Source: Tubiluchus corallicola
Lineage: Eukaryota; Priapulida; Priapulimorpha; Priapulimorphida; Tubiluchidae
Direction: 5' to 3'
Assembly: GCA_030141605.1 (NCBI GenBank)
Contig: JAQGDQ010000743.1
Coordinates: forward strand, 1-50,000
DNA: 50,000 nucleotides
In this document: positions 1 through 10,176 of the stretch, piece by piece
Numbering within the stretch: position 1 is the stretch's first letter
Layout: the number at the start of each line of letters is the position of its first letter
Made by a program: the position numbers and the translations under genes
Notes under the pieces: model-generated
The model's input: the letters and a program-made list of their open reading frames with translations, nothing else
Databases searched by the model: none
What the model was told of the DNA's origin: nothing

Positions 1-211
1 GCATTAGTCTTAGCGTAAAGTAATTTACTAGCAGGATCTTGTTTGAGAACAAGAAAATATGAACCAGGTAAGGTTCTAGCTAGCTGTCAAAACTGTTACT
101 ATTACAACAGCATGGGGTGCGAGGCGTTGTCAAATGTACACCGTCTGGTATACTTAACCTTTGAACTTTTCACGATCATCATCAATCGCTGGAACTGTGA
201 AATGGCTTATT
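1..211 (+). mobile_element. MITE-A copy 1 (cut by window edge)
   Basis: This is the right part of the MITE-A family. It has the internal block with GGATCTTG and AAGGTTCTAGCTAGCTGT, the block TTAACCTTTGA, and the terminal AACTGTGAAATGGCTTATT. It matches copy 2 exactly in reverse. The 67-codon ORF inside it is also found in copy 2 and has no coding character. Confidence 0.85.
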
Positions 212-527
212 CTATTGTTACAGCATTTTCTAGCTTAATTTACTAATGTCTTCCAATGGACAACGCATAACCAATAAACTACTCCCCCGTCACATCAAAT
301 GCCGCATTATACATTATAATACTCGCTTTAATACTGATATTCCGAAAAATGAATTCAGTACATCCGCAGGATAACGAATTTAGTTTTGTTTTGTTTTATT
401 CATTCTTCTAAGTTCATTAATTTTTGATAATCATGCGTTCAACATTATATATTTTGCAACAAGATTGTGCTTTGAAAAGCAAAATATGTATATGTACATA
501 TGTAATTAGTAGTGATAACTGTAGCGA

Positions 528-990
<463 letters not shown>

Positions 991-1423
991 ATATTTATAA
1001 TGTATTTATATTATGTATATATACATATAATATATATTTTCAAATGTTTTATATATATACATATATATATATTAACTCCATTATACATATTCACTCTATA
1101 TTTATATTAAAAATGTCGTGTCATTTCGTTCTATATGTTCATTTCTGAAAGCAGAGACTGACAGTAAAGGAAGAGGCGGGAATTCTCCCACAAAGGCTTG
1201 TGTTTAGAAAGTAAAGCAGTAAAGTAAAGCACTTTGCTATGTTTTCCGACATATCCCCTCACTCAAATCACGTTTACATTTTTACCAAGAATCAACAAAC
1301 AACTCAACTCATCGAGACTATCTCTGCCTTTCTGGTTTCTGTGGACTGCAGCTGCCAGTGTTTGGAAACAGTTGGAAATCATTAAATAAGAAAGAGCAAA
1401 GCTAGAAAATGCTGTAACAATAG

Positions 1424-1807
1424 AATAAGCCATTTCACAGTTCCAGCGATTGATGATGATCGTGAAAAGTTCAAAGGTTAAGTATACCAGACGGTGTACA
1501 TTTGACAACGCCTCGCACCCCATGCTGTTGTAATAGTAACAGTTTTGACAGCTAGCTAGAACCTTACCTGGTTCATATTTTCTTGTTCTCAAACAAGATC
1601 CTGCTAGTAAATTACTTTACGCTAAGACTAATGCATAATCAAGTAAAGTCCACATAAACTAACTGAAGTCATTCAACTGATGCGAAAGACGGTTTTGCTT
1701 TACCCACACGTAACGTGACGTTGTAGTTAAGACGCTTTGCTGTGGTACACGTAACCTTTGACCTACAGCAACTGCGCGTGCGCGTAGCGAAACTGTGAAG
1801 TCTTATT
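1424..1807 (-). mobile_element. MITE-A copy 2, full length
   Basis: It runs from AATAAGCCATTTCACAGTT to AACTGTGAAGTCTTATT, about 384 bp, with both terminal inverted repeats recognisable. No transposase is encoded, as expected of a non-autonomous element. Inside lie the family marks: the CGATTGATGATGATCGTG palindrome-like block, TTTGCTTTACCCACA, and CAACTGCGCGTGCGC near the end. Confidence 0.88.
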
Positions 1808-1874
1808 ATATTTTAATATACTTGTTAATATAAATTGATATTGCCGTTAGTATTGTTAACACCATGTTTGTGGT

Positions 1875-1977
1875 GTGCTGTTGTTGGACAGTCTTTCAAG
1901 GTAACTATAGTGCTGTTTTTGGTCAGTCTTTCAAGGTAACTATAGTGCTGTTGTTGGACAGTCTTTCAATGTAACTT
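1875..1977 (+). repeat. 35-bp tandem repeat, 3 copies
   Basis: A unit beginning GTGCTGTTGTTGGACAGTC and ending AAGGTAACTATA starts at 1875, 1910 and 1945. The first two copies contain AAGGTAACT, which resembles a splice donor. An ATG at 1864 opens a 12-codon frame into the first copy. Coding use is not supported. Confidence 0.8.
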
Positions 1978-2370
1978 TCGCATTGTAACAATCGCAATAT
2001 TTGACATTAGCCTATTAGAAACGTTTTATAACTTTACGGATTTTTTTAAAAGAATTGCTCATACTTTGTGAACAAATTTATGCGATTTCGCACAATTACA
2101 TATAAGACTTCCTACAATGGAAAATTAACACGTTTGAGACAGTCTCAAAACATTATTGTAAATTGTAAAATTGTATGTTACATTAGATAACTATATGTAC
2201 TATAGATTTTTACTATAATATTTGCTGCTAACCTAAAATGAGAACACTAATAAACTCATAGTGGTTCAACGAATTGATGCTGGATTAGGTACCTATGTCC
2301 ACAAGCATGAATCTATTGATCAGTTCAGTTCACTGGTGTCGTGATTTATGCCTCGCTACTCGACATTTTA

Positions 2371-2935
2371 TTAAAGGAAAATCGGACGATTGTGTAAACA
2401 CTAGTTTAGAATAAAGAATGCTCTAAAATATTGAAAACTACAATAGCTTATTTTAAATCAAAGCTTATATTAAATAATAATTACCTCGGATTTTTAAAAA
2501 ATTATACTCAAATTTCGTTAAACTTTCAAAACTATGCGCGGCTCAGTGAATCTACTAAGATTGGCAGCGGCGCCTTTTTGTCACATTCACGTGGCCGACA
2601 AATAGAAGGCGGTACCATGATAACCATGATCATGAACTGCAGTGTTATTTTCTGACGTCATATGACGTAGAGCCCATTTTCGTGACATCACGCGTTTAAA
2701 CAGTACTGTAACACTTACACAAACGTGCTTGACGCGCAAGGGATCATGCCTGTTATTGCATAAACTGTTGTTAGTTTCTGACGTAAGCAATAGCTGTGTT
2801 CGGTTACCGTTAATTAACTTTCTAAGCTAATTATTCAAATATAAGAAACAATTGATAACTTTTATAGGCAAGAAAGTGTATGTTTTTGTACAGTAAATTG
2901 AGACTGAGTCTGAACAATCGTCCGGTCTTCCTTTA
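2371..2935 (+). mobile_element. MITE-C copy 1, full length
   Basis: The element is about 565 bp. It starts TTAAAGGAAAATCGGACGAT and ends ATCGTCCGGTCTTCCTTTAA, which are inverted complements apart from one or two bases. TTAA at both ends fits a TTAA target duplication, as made by piggyBac-type transposases. No transposase ORF is present. Related copies lie at 17526 and 36723. Confidence 0.85.
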
Positions 2936-3253
2936 ATGTTACGAATAAACCAACCTTTCTGCTCTTGGTAAGAAAAAAGAAAACGTTTAGTTTTCGAATT
3001 TCAATTATATTCGATTTTTTACACGAATTTTTAAGGTTTATTTACTAAGACTGTTTTCGTGTGCTTTAGAGCTCACTAGACGCTATTCTCCTTTACTAAA
3101 TTTTAATACTAACTATGTACATGTCTGACACTGTTGCTAGACAGGAACAAATACATAGTGTAGTTTATGATGGAGACTGCAAGTAAAATGGAACGATGAT
3201 AAGTGTGTAACAAGGTTGAGCTTTTACCATTTATTGAAAAATATGGAGTGATT

Positions 3254-3795
3254 TTAAAGCAAAAACCGGACCCAATCTTAAACTGTAAGTCAAAACAATC
3301 TACTCTTTAAAATATTGAAAAGAAACGTACTATTTTTTCAAAAATGACTTACGTGAAAGAATTATTACCACACAAACACAGTCTCACATTTGCGCCACTA
3401 GTTCTTCACTGTTACATGCATTTCGCCATTCGCTAGTCAGACGGGCACTAGCGCCTGCATTTCGGAAACGTATTACACAAAAACGTGCTGTACCTCTCAT
3501 TTCAGATGTGTTAGTTTGTGATGTACTACACACGTTCGACAGCTTATGCGTGAGGACAGCAGTAAATTTGAAATTTGAATAGCACACTGAATATCTTACA
3601 GTAGCACTGTACTTCAATTTTTTTCGTCTTTGCAAACACGTACAACACGCTCGTGAAATATTTTTCCTGTTGAAAATTATGTTACTTTGTGATGTGATCA
3701 GAAACGATTTTGTAGTCTTAATTATACTAAAATGTATGCGTTTTATCGGACTTGAAAATGGGGTAGTATATGAAAAATCATCCTGTCTTCCTTGA
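3254..3795 (+). mobile_element. MITE-B copy 1
   Basis: A repeat of about 540 bp starts TTAAAGCAAAAACCGGACCC and ends ATCCTGTCTTCCTT. The terminal motif (TTAAAG..AAACCGGA) is shared with MITE-C, but the interior is different. It is marked by TTTTTCAAAAATGACTTACG, CATTCGCTAGT and GAATATCTTACAGTAGC. The same interior occurs at 6661, 16887, 27805 and 45955. The 83-codon ORF here lies in repeat sequence. Confidence 0.82.
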
Positions 3796-4132
3796 AATTA
3801 TCTTTATTTTGACACAGAGATAATACGGTTCAGCGCAAGGAAATTAAGTCATAATAAACTTGTTCTTTAACTGGTTTTACGGTGTTGTCGAATTCATCGT
3901 GTATCTAAATTTAGTTGAAAACTGTAGACTTTATGCCTTACTTGTTTCCAATAAAGGTTTTTCACTATGGTTCTTAAAACTAAATACATGAAATATTCTT
4001 AGTATTATACGACTCGATCATGCCAGTTATACGTCATAGTACACGGGATAATTGTTGTAATTTAATGTTACGCATTTTAAATTTTGTCTGGTTGGCCTAC
4101 ATTGGAGAGCTGAAGGTTGTTACGACGCAGCT

Positions 4133-4514
4133 AATAAGCCTTTTCGCAGTTTCGTTGTGCGCAGGCGCAATTGGTGTAGGTCAGAGGTTAAGTCTAGCGC
4201 AGCAGCGCGTCTTAGCTACAATCGTCACGTGATATGTGTGTAAAGCAAAGCCATCTACCGCATCAGTTCATTCACTTTAGGTGTGGACTTGAGTTAATTG
4301 TGCATTATTCTGTGCATGGTGTGATTTACTAGCAGGATCGTGGTTGAGAACAAGAAAATATGAACTAGGTAAGGTTTTAGCTAGCTGTTAAAACTATTAC
4401 AATAGCATGGGCTGCAAGGCGTTGTCAAGTGTACATAAATGCGTTGTTTGGTACACTTAACCTTTGACCTTCTCACGATTATCATCAATCGCTAGAACTG
4501 GGAAAGGGCTTATT
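4133..4514 (+). mobile_element. MITE-A copy 3, full length
   Basis: It starts AATAAGCCTTTTCGCAGTT and ends AACTGGGAAAGGGCTTATT, about 382 bp. It carries the family interior GTAAAGCAAAGCCATCT and AACTAGGTAAGGTT. It is in the opposite orientation to copy 2. Confidence 0.88.
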
Positions 4515-5172
4515 CACAAAATGTACCACTTGAAAGATAATCAAAATTAAGCAAAAAGTAAATGAACTGATTTTTTTTCAGCCTAACCAATACGTTTCGT
4601 CACCACTGGGGCATGCTTTCATGCTTTCATGTTTTTTAAAGCCATTACCAAGTCAAATCGTGCACGCGTACAGTAGGCGTTTAATGCAGTTACCCAACAA
4701 GACGTGATTCATGTCTCTTTCAAGTATTGCAGACAATGTGTCCATTGTTCCCTTGATTAGGCCTTCTGTGCCATTATAACCGTTCATCCAATTAAAAAAT
4801 TCCTTTTATTCTGCATTTTTATTCTGAACCGACTCAAGTTCAGCGAGTAATTATTCGCATTTAACAAAATGTTAATTTATGGATATGTTAAGTGTTTTTA
4901 GAGGCGATTAATGCTTCAACTCGTTTCCCTTGTGGCTTCATCCAGGCATAAATTTATTTAGGCTGTGTCACTAAGTGAATTGATGGCTGTAGATTAACCG
5001 CTGCCCGTTGGATAAATTAGACGCCAAAACCTTCCAATGAATTTAAATTTACTTCGTGTAAAAATCATAGCAATAATTTAATAGCTTAGCATTGCAAAAT
5101 AATAAATTAATAATTGATTAAATTAATTTCATAATTTAAGACAATTTTATTTGAGGTACACAAAAACATTTA
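4515..5172. other. No gene seen; AT-rich unique sequence
   Basis: No ORF, repeat or RNA is supported. Between about 4780 and 5000 there are several homeodomain-type TAATTA/ATTAA cores in otherwise low-repeat DNA, which could be regulatory. This is a guess from base composition only. Confidence 0.3.
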
Positions 5173-5602
5173 TAGTTAAAAACAACACAACTTTATTAAA
5201 AACTTCTAAGTTAAAAAGTTAAAGGTTAAAATTACTGCTGTCATCATCAGTGGTACATTTTCAAACATACAACCAGTTTATATATGCAGAGCCTATTATG
5301 CACTAATTAAGTAGTTAACAGAAGCCTAATGGGTAATGAATAAACAGGCCTGGAGAAAAGAAACTGATACAGTAACAAATAGCTATTGTATCAATTTCTT
5401 TACTGGTCTGTTTATTCATTACCTATTTGGCTTCTGTTAGCTAATTAATTAGTGCATAATAGGCTCTGCCTATATAAACTGGTTGCATGTTTGAAAATTT
5501 ACCACTGATGATGACAGCAGTAGTCTGTCGAAACGTTTGGCATGATTTTAACATTGAACTTTTTAATGTAAAAGTTTTAATAAAGTTGTGTTGTTTTTAA
5601 CT
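5173..5602. mobile_element. Fold-back element, arms about 210 bp
   Basis: The left arm begins TAGTTAAAAACAACACAAC and the right arm ends GTTGTGTTGTTTTTAACTA. The centre is near 5386, at TGATACAGTAACAAATAGC. Most of each arm pairs with the other, including GCCTATTATGCACTAATTA against TAATTAGTGCATAATAGGC. The left arm lacks about 20 bp found in the right arm, around GTCTGTCGAAACG. The terminal block with a CTGATGA..GAAAC core suggests a Penelope-like element's pseudo-LTR or a similar retroelement end, an inference from known families. No protein remnant is seen. Confidence 0.8.
5493..5550 (+). ncRNA. Hammerhead-ribozyme-like motif
   Basis: CTGATGA (5505-5511) is followed by a hairpin GACAG/CTGTC (5513-5517 with 5525-5529), then GAAA (5530-5533) and CGTTT. 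This is the conserved core order of a type I hammerhead: CUGANGA, stem II, GAAA, short stem III, UH. Bases before the core (ACCA) can pair with TGG after the presumed cleavage site, extending with mismatches to AAAA/TTTT. AACGTT is self-complementary, as in dimeric hammerheads with a minimal stem III. An extra T at 5512 sits between the core and stem II, so activity is uncertain. Confidence 0.5.
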
Positions 5603-5656
5603 ACAAATTTCATAATTATAATAGTAAACAAGCCGGAATTTAACAAGTTTTTGAAG

Positions 5657-5730
5657 CGAGTAGCTTAGCTTAGTGGCCATGGCGTTTGATTTGTAATCCA
5701 AAGATTCCTGGTTCAAATCTGTTGCGATTT
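5657..5730 (+). repeat. tRNA-like SINE head, anticodon-loop TGT
   Basis: TAGCTTAGTGG resembles a pol III A box. GGTTCAAATC, about 50 bp downstream, resembles a B box. Between them TTTGTAA forms an anticodon-type loop with flanking TTTGA/TCCAA that pairs with one mismatch. The T stem and acceptor stem pair poorly. This is therefore a tRNA-derived repeat or pseudogene (threonine-type TGT loop) and not a working tRNA. A truncated MITE-A follows at once. Confidence 0.5.
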
Positions 5731-5742
5731 CTACACATGTCT

Positions 5743-6005
5743 TTTAACACTTAGCTAGAACCTTATCTAGTTCATTTTTTGTTTCCAAGCAAAATCCTGC
5801 TAGTAAATCACTGTACGTACAGGCTAATGCATTATAAAGTGAAGTCCACGTAAAACAAATAAATTTACTGAACTGACGTGGCAGACGGATTTGCTTTACC
5901 CACATCTCACGTGACGGCTGTAGTTAAGAAGCGTTGCTGTGGTAAGTTAACCTTTGACCTACAGCAACTGCGCGTGTGCACAACGAAACTATGAAACGGT
6001 TTATT
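5743..6005 (-). mobile_element. MITE-A copy 4, truncated
   Basis: It begins inside the family at TAGCTAGAACCTTATCTAG and runs to AACTATGAAACGGTTTATT. The first 110 bp or so of a complete reverse copy is missing and is replaced by the tRNA-like repeat. Confidence 0.8.
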
Positions 6006-6576
6006 CTCAGTGTATATTAGGCAGAAACAACAGTTGTTAAAGGCCCTATGACTATTTCTAAGTTATTTTCTTTTATAGCATAGACAGAATTACATATTTT
6101 CTAATTTTTAAAACAGTTTTGATGCATACTTTTATGTAATATGGTAGCTTAAATTAAGCGCCATTGGTACTGTCGCAAATATTATTGCCCGCCATGACAC
6201 TCAGTGCTGTGACGTCACGTAAGGAAGAGGCATTTTGTTGCAAGCATGAAAGCACCCTCCTTATCACATCAATAAACCTCAGCTTTTCTTGCGGGATTAC
6301 GATGCAATAAACATGACTTAGAAAATAGTTTTGAAGTCTACACATCTGTTGTATAAATCCACTTTAATGGCAGGAAACAAGGATTCAATTTTTTCCTGAT
6401 CTATTCTTCATCCATGTTATAAGCAGCATCATCAAAGACAACAATCGACTGTTATCGACCATCAAAGTTGCCGCATCCATAGAAATAGGTAAAGCATTAA
6501 CGCATCAACCAAAATTATAATTAAATTCAGCGCTTGTTTATTTCCTAAGTAGATCTCAAAAATGGGATATGTTCTA

Positions 6577-6660
6577 CAGGGGTGAGCATTCTATACCACA
6601 AAGCGAATTTAAATTGATTCGAATTTGTGACTTTCGAATTCGAATCGAACCGAATTTCGA
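6577..6660 (+). mobile_element. hAT-like MITE fragment
   Basis: It starts CAGGGGTGAGCATTC, the kind of terminus seen in hAT-type MITEs, followed by AAGCGAATT and TTCGAATTCGAATCGAA. The same start and interior occur at 47157. The fragment stops where a reversed MITE-B begins. Confidence 0.55.
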
Positions 6661-6904
6661 GTACAGCACCTGTTTCTGTTTTTTGTACAATGCTTTTCCG
6701 AAATGCAAGCGCTAGTGTTCGTCTAACTAGCGAATGGCGAAATGCATGTAACGAGCGAAGAACTAGTGGCGCGAACGCTAAATTGTGTTTGTGTGGTAAT
6801 AATTCTTTCACGAGTCATTTTTGAAAAAATAGTGTTTCCTTTCAATATTTTAAGGAGTAGATTGTTTTAACGTACAGTTTAAGACTAGGTCCGGTTTTGC
6901 TTTA
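6661..6904 (-). mobile_element. MITE-B copy 2, partial, reversed
   Basis: This is the reverse complement of the first half of the family, ending GTCCGGTTTTGCTTTAA. It includes CTAGCGAATGGCGAAATGCA and AGTCATTTTTGAAAAAATAG. The two small overlapping ORFs on opposite strands here are repeat sequence. Confidence 0.78.
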
Positions 6905-7150
6905 ACCACGAAATTTCTGTCACATAGCTGTTTATTTCGTGATCATCTTTGAATCATTTCTGTGTTTATCTTAATTTCGCTGTTCCCAGCTCCAAATCTA
7001 TTAGATGTTCTTGCTCACACCACAAAAAAATCAGTGTTTTTTTCCATTACAAAGGTCCCAGTAGTCACAATGGTACACACTCAGTCACATAATTGAAATC
7101 TTTCAGCACACTAGCACAGCTTTCTTGAAACTTGTTGTTTATTGTTCAAG

Positions 7151-8167
7151 TTAAGTGTGACCAGGGTGAAAATAACTGAAATTAAACATAAGAAAATCGG
7201 CTTCGTACACATTGTATAATTTCTTTAAGATGGCTTCGTCCACCGGTGCATAGTACTCTATCATACGGTTAGCGGATTTATCTTCACCTGGAAAAGTTAT
7301 TTGTTTTACACCAGCTACTTTTAACAGGTAATTAAACTCCTCATTCAGGTGATGGGTAACACCAATGAACTGGTATGGAATGGAACATGGTTGGCATATG
7401 TCCACAAACTTTGCCCAATGCCCATTGAACGTACCTGAAATGTTAGCATGATTAGCTAAGTAGGTTACGAATTCAAGAAATGTGAAATTACGAATGTTAT
7501 GACTCGGACTCATTTCTCTGATGAACGGGTAGAAAAACGCAGTTCTCGCTGGAGCGCCCAATTCTAGTTTATTCACGTAAGCTGACAGAATCCGTTCGAA
7601 CGGATGACGTACGAACATAAACGTGAAATAATTGGTTAAATTTACATCGTGTACATGTTCGTGTAAAAATTCTTTGGCGCTCACAACTGATTTCCAATTT
7701 AGATGTGGAAGAACTTCCTCTGGTTCGACACCCTTTCCCTCCAGTTCGGTTCGTAGAATTGCCAGCAGTGCTCGTCTTATGTTGACCGATCCTGATTTTG
7801 GTATACTGCAATAAGCAAGTTTGTGTAGCGGGTCAAGGACCATTTTACTTCCTGGGCGCGCATTGATATAGTTCTTTATTATTCCTTTATTCTTCCACGT
7901 ACTGCAATAATGATCAACAAGGACTATTCTTTGTTTGTATATTGTTCTCATGAAATGTGATGACTTGTCCTCAGCTGTGTCATTGTTCAGATTGTCCTCA
8001 GCTGTGTCATTGTTCAGGAATGTGCGAATATTGCGAGAATATGTGACTGGATTTGGAAGAACAATCAACGTGAAATTATACAGCGTTTCTAGCGATATTG
8101 TACACAAGCACAACACACTTATTATAGTTATGAACAGTACGTGCAACACGTTTTGATTAGGTTTCAT
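7151..8167 (-). CDS. Carbohydrate sulfotransferase (CHST8-14-like), intronless
   Basis: The 338-residue protein belongs to the Sulfotransfer_2 family, Golgi enzymes that move sulfate from PAPS to sugars of glycosaminoglycans or glycoproteins. A short basic N-terminus and one hydrophobic segment (about residues 7-26) give the type II membrane topology of this family. The 5'-phosphosulfate loop is CSIPKSGSVN (120-129) and the 3'-phosphate site is FVRHPFERILSAY (185-197). Typical later marks are HWAKFVDICQPC (250-261), YQFIG (265-269) and YYAPVDEAILKKLYNVY (305-321). Sequons include N31, N53, N62, N176, N227, N242 and N329. The stem region contains a perfect 9-residue duplication (LNNDTAED plus one). 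Length and motifs look intact, with no stop or frameshift. The exact sugar substrate cannot be read from sequence. The start is the first Met before the membrane segment. Lack of introns suggests a retrocopy or a normally single-exon family member. Confidence 0.9.
   Translation of the reverse strand: MKPNQNVLHVLFITIISVLCLCTISLETLYNFTLIVLPNPVTYSRNIRTFLNNDTAEDNLNNDTAEDKSSHFMRTIYKQRIVLVDHYCSTWKNKGIIKNYINARPGSKMVLDPLHKLAYCSIPKSGSVNIRRALLAILRTELEGKGVEPEEVLPHLNWKSVVSAKEFLHEHVHDVNLTNYFTFMFVRHPFERILSAYVNKLELGAPARTAFFYPFIREMSPSHNIRNFTFLEFVTYLANHANISGTFNGHWAKFVDICQPCSIPYQFIGVTHHLNEEFNYLLKVAGVKQITFPGEDKSANRMIEYYAPVDEAILKKLYNVYEADFLMFNFSYFHPGHT
7965..8018 (-). repeat. 27-bp tandem duplication inside sulfotransferase
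   Basis: TTGTCCTCAGCTGTGTCATT and the following bases occur twice in a row at a spacing of 27 bp. They encode two copies of a nine-residue acidic segment in the stem (residues 51-68). The copies are nearly identical, so the event is recent. The frame is kept. Confidence 0.9.
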
Positions 8168-8677
8168 TTCCGACCAGTAATTTCAGAGTACATTACCAAT
8201 ATTTTTTATCTATGCAAGTTCACAAAAAATCACATCATTACGAAGCACGTCAACAAACTCATGCAAAATGTCCTTGGGGTTTGGGCTAATGTCAATGTTG
8301 TGCTAAGTGTTTGCAGCGTTCCCTTTGTTTGTTTGTTACTTCGCTTCCTTCTTTCTCTGTTTACCAGTGCATACAAGTACACGTTGATCTAGAAGCAAAT
8401 TTTCCCAGACAACTTGCACATGAAAAATCTATAGTAACACATTGGAACAGTGTTCATGGCATACGTTAGACACCATGACACCGCACTATGACTCTATTTA
8501 TAATACGACTGGAACTTCAATAGAAGTAGTATAGCATGCAGGTTGAATACACGCTCTGCACCCTTGGTTACACATGAATAAATTACCACTAATTTGATGC
8601 ATAATTGCGGATTTCATAGTCGTAAAAATCTCCATTCATACATATGTATAGAATACTTTATTGTATTTTGTGTTACG

Positions 8678-8708
<31 letters not shown>

Positions 8709-8833
8709 TTACTGACTGATTAAGAGATAGTCAAACATGATATTTTGGTTCAGTCCATAATTCACTACAAAAAAGGACTTTTGATTGATCACATAACATG
8801 ATCATTACTGCCCAAAAATCGCTAAAGTGTTAT
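8168..8833. other. No gene seen; short TA/TG microsatellite
   Basis: This is the likely 5' flank of the sulfotransferase gene. A (TA)n(TG)n tract lies at 8679-8708. No clear TATA box, exon or RNA can be argued. Confidence 0.4.
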
Positions 8834-9106
8834 TTACAAATTCACAATATGATTTGGGTTTCCATTGAAAAATTCATACAGATCGTTAAAGGTCAGTTCA
8901 GTATTATCTTCACGAAGGTGATTCGTAAGTGGACAAAAACAGATAACATCCTCTTCTGTTTGAATGTTTAAACCAGGGCAGGAGCATAGCCTGTATTTTG
9001 TTTTTATCCTTACCCATCTTCCAGTCTCAATAGGTAGGTTATGTGGGGAGAGGCGTAACCGAGATGTTTTAATCCCATGAAGCTCATTTACTTTAACACT
9101 ATACAT
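8834..9106 (-). pseudogene. LINE ORF2 C-terminal fragment
   Basis: The translated segment holds LSPHNLPIETGRW, followed by RLCSCPG, EEDVICFCPLTNHLRE and LTFNDLYEFF. This order (HxLxIExGRW, then a Cys-Cys..His-Cys knuckle and LR) is typical of the tail after the reverse transcriptase domain in animal non-LTR elements. Nothing of the polymerase is in frame upstream. It is a 3'-terminal relic. It may or may not belong with the reverse transcriptase remnant at 10.2-11.2 kb on the same strand. Confidence 0.65.
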
Positions 9107-9217
9107 TGCACTGATAGATAGTTCTGGAAATAGCTGTACACTTGGTTATTCACAAATAAGTTACCAATAGTTTAGTGCATGATTGCAGGCGTCATGGGCT
9201 TAAAAACCTCCGTATGT

Positions 9218-9375
9218 ACATATATAAAATATATTTATATATGTTTTATAGTTGTATATATATATACAACTATATATATGTTTTATATATATATATTTGT
9301 AGTTGTTTTTATGTGTCTGTACACAAAATGTACAGCAATAAAATATATATAATATATGTACATAAATTACGATAC
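9218..9375. repeat. TA-rich low-complexity tract
   Basis: Irregular TATATA and TATGTA runs, including a self-complementary AGTTGTATATATATATACAACT. The small ORF here is low complexity. Confidence 0.8.
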
Positions 9376-10176
9376 ATATAAGTAACTATGTATGTACAGT
9401 CTCTGCAGTGATAAAATACAATACAGCAAATCGTCAGTAGACTACGCTTGATCAAAGACACTTGTAAGTTCAATATTAGTAAGTAAAAATAGGTAAAATT
9501 TACTGGTTTTAGAAACTTCTACACGGAATTAAAGATACGTTTAAAATTTAAGTGATGTACAATACGCATTTTTATAAAGCAAGTTATACTCACACTCATA
9601 TTTACGTATGTATAATTTTTTGTGATTTTCTTAATAACATACGCTGGAAAGCTAAAATATGATTAATGTTGATTAAAATTGCTAAATGTTTTCTGTTCAT
9701 TCATTGCTAAACTGTCATGTAAAAAACTTAGTGTTTTAAATTGCAGGTAATATGAAAGGTTAGTCTGTAGGAGTGATTAGTTTTTCGTTTTTACAGGCTG
9801 GTCTTGAGTAATTTGTTGGTAAAGTGTTTTTTTTATATTTTTGGAATCCTCTTAGGTTAGTAAATGATTTGAGTATGGCTGTACTTCAAAGACCGACGGC
9901 TGTTGTTGAAACTGAGTTATATCCATATTAGTTTTTAGTTTATGTTTGATGTATGTTTCAAGTTCTTACATTTAGTTTCTATCTTTCAAAAAGGGAAAAT
10001 CATTTCTTTCAAATGCTTTATGAACATTGTGCTAATATATTTGTAAGTGAACAGCAATGTATTATACTGGATATTAGATTCAATTGTGGGAGTGTTTAAT
10101 TTTTCCCCATTTGCAGTGGCTGAGTAATTTTTTCAAAGTTTGTTAGGTAGCCAACGACATGTTTTAGGGCATAATT
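9376..10176. other. AT-rich, possible decayed LINE sequence
   Basis: No gene is supported. On the - strand, between about 10176 and 9900, broken frames continue after the reverse transcriptase relic, but the similarity is too weak to mark domain by domain. Confidence 0.3.

Noticed and set aside
43-246. 67-codon ORF repeated at 1263-1592 on the other strand, looking like a conserved small protein
   Set aside because: The identity comes from the perfect inverted repeat. The sequence is MITE-A, and other copies do not keep the frame.
5657-5730. Functional tRNA-Thr gene
   Set aside because: T stem and acceptor stem do not pair well and the anticodon stem has a mismatch. It fits a SINE head better.
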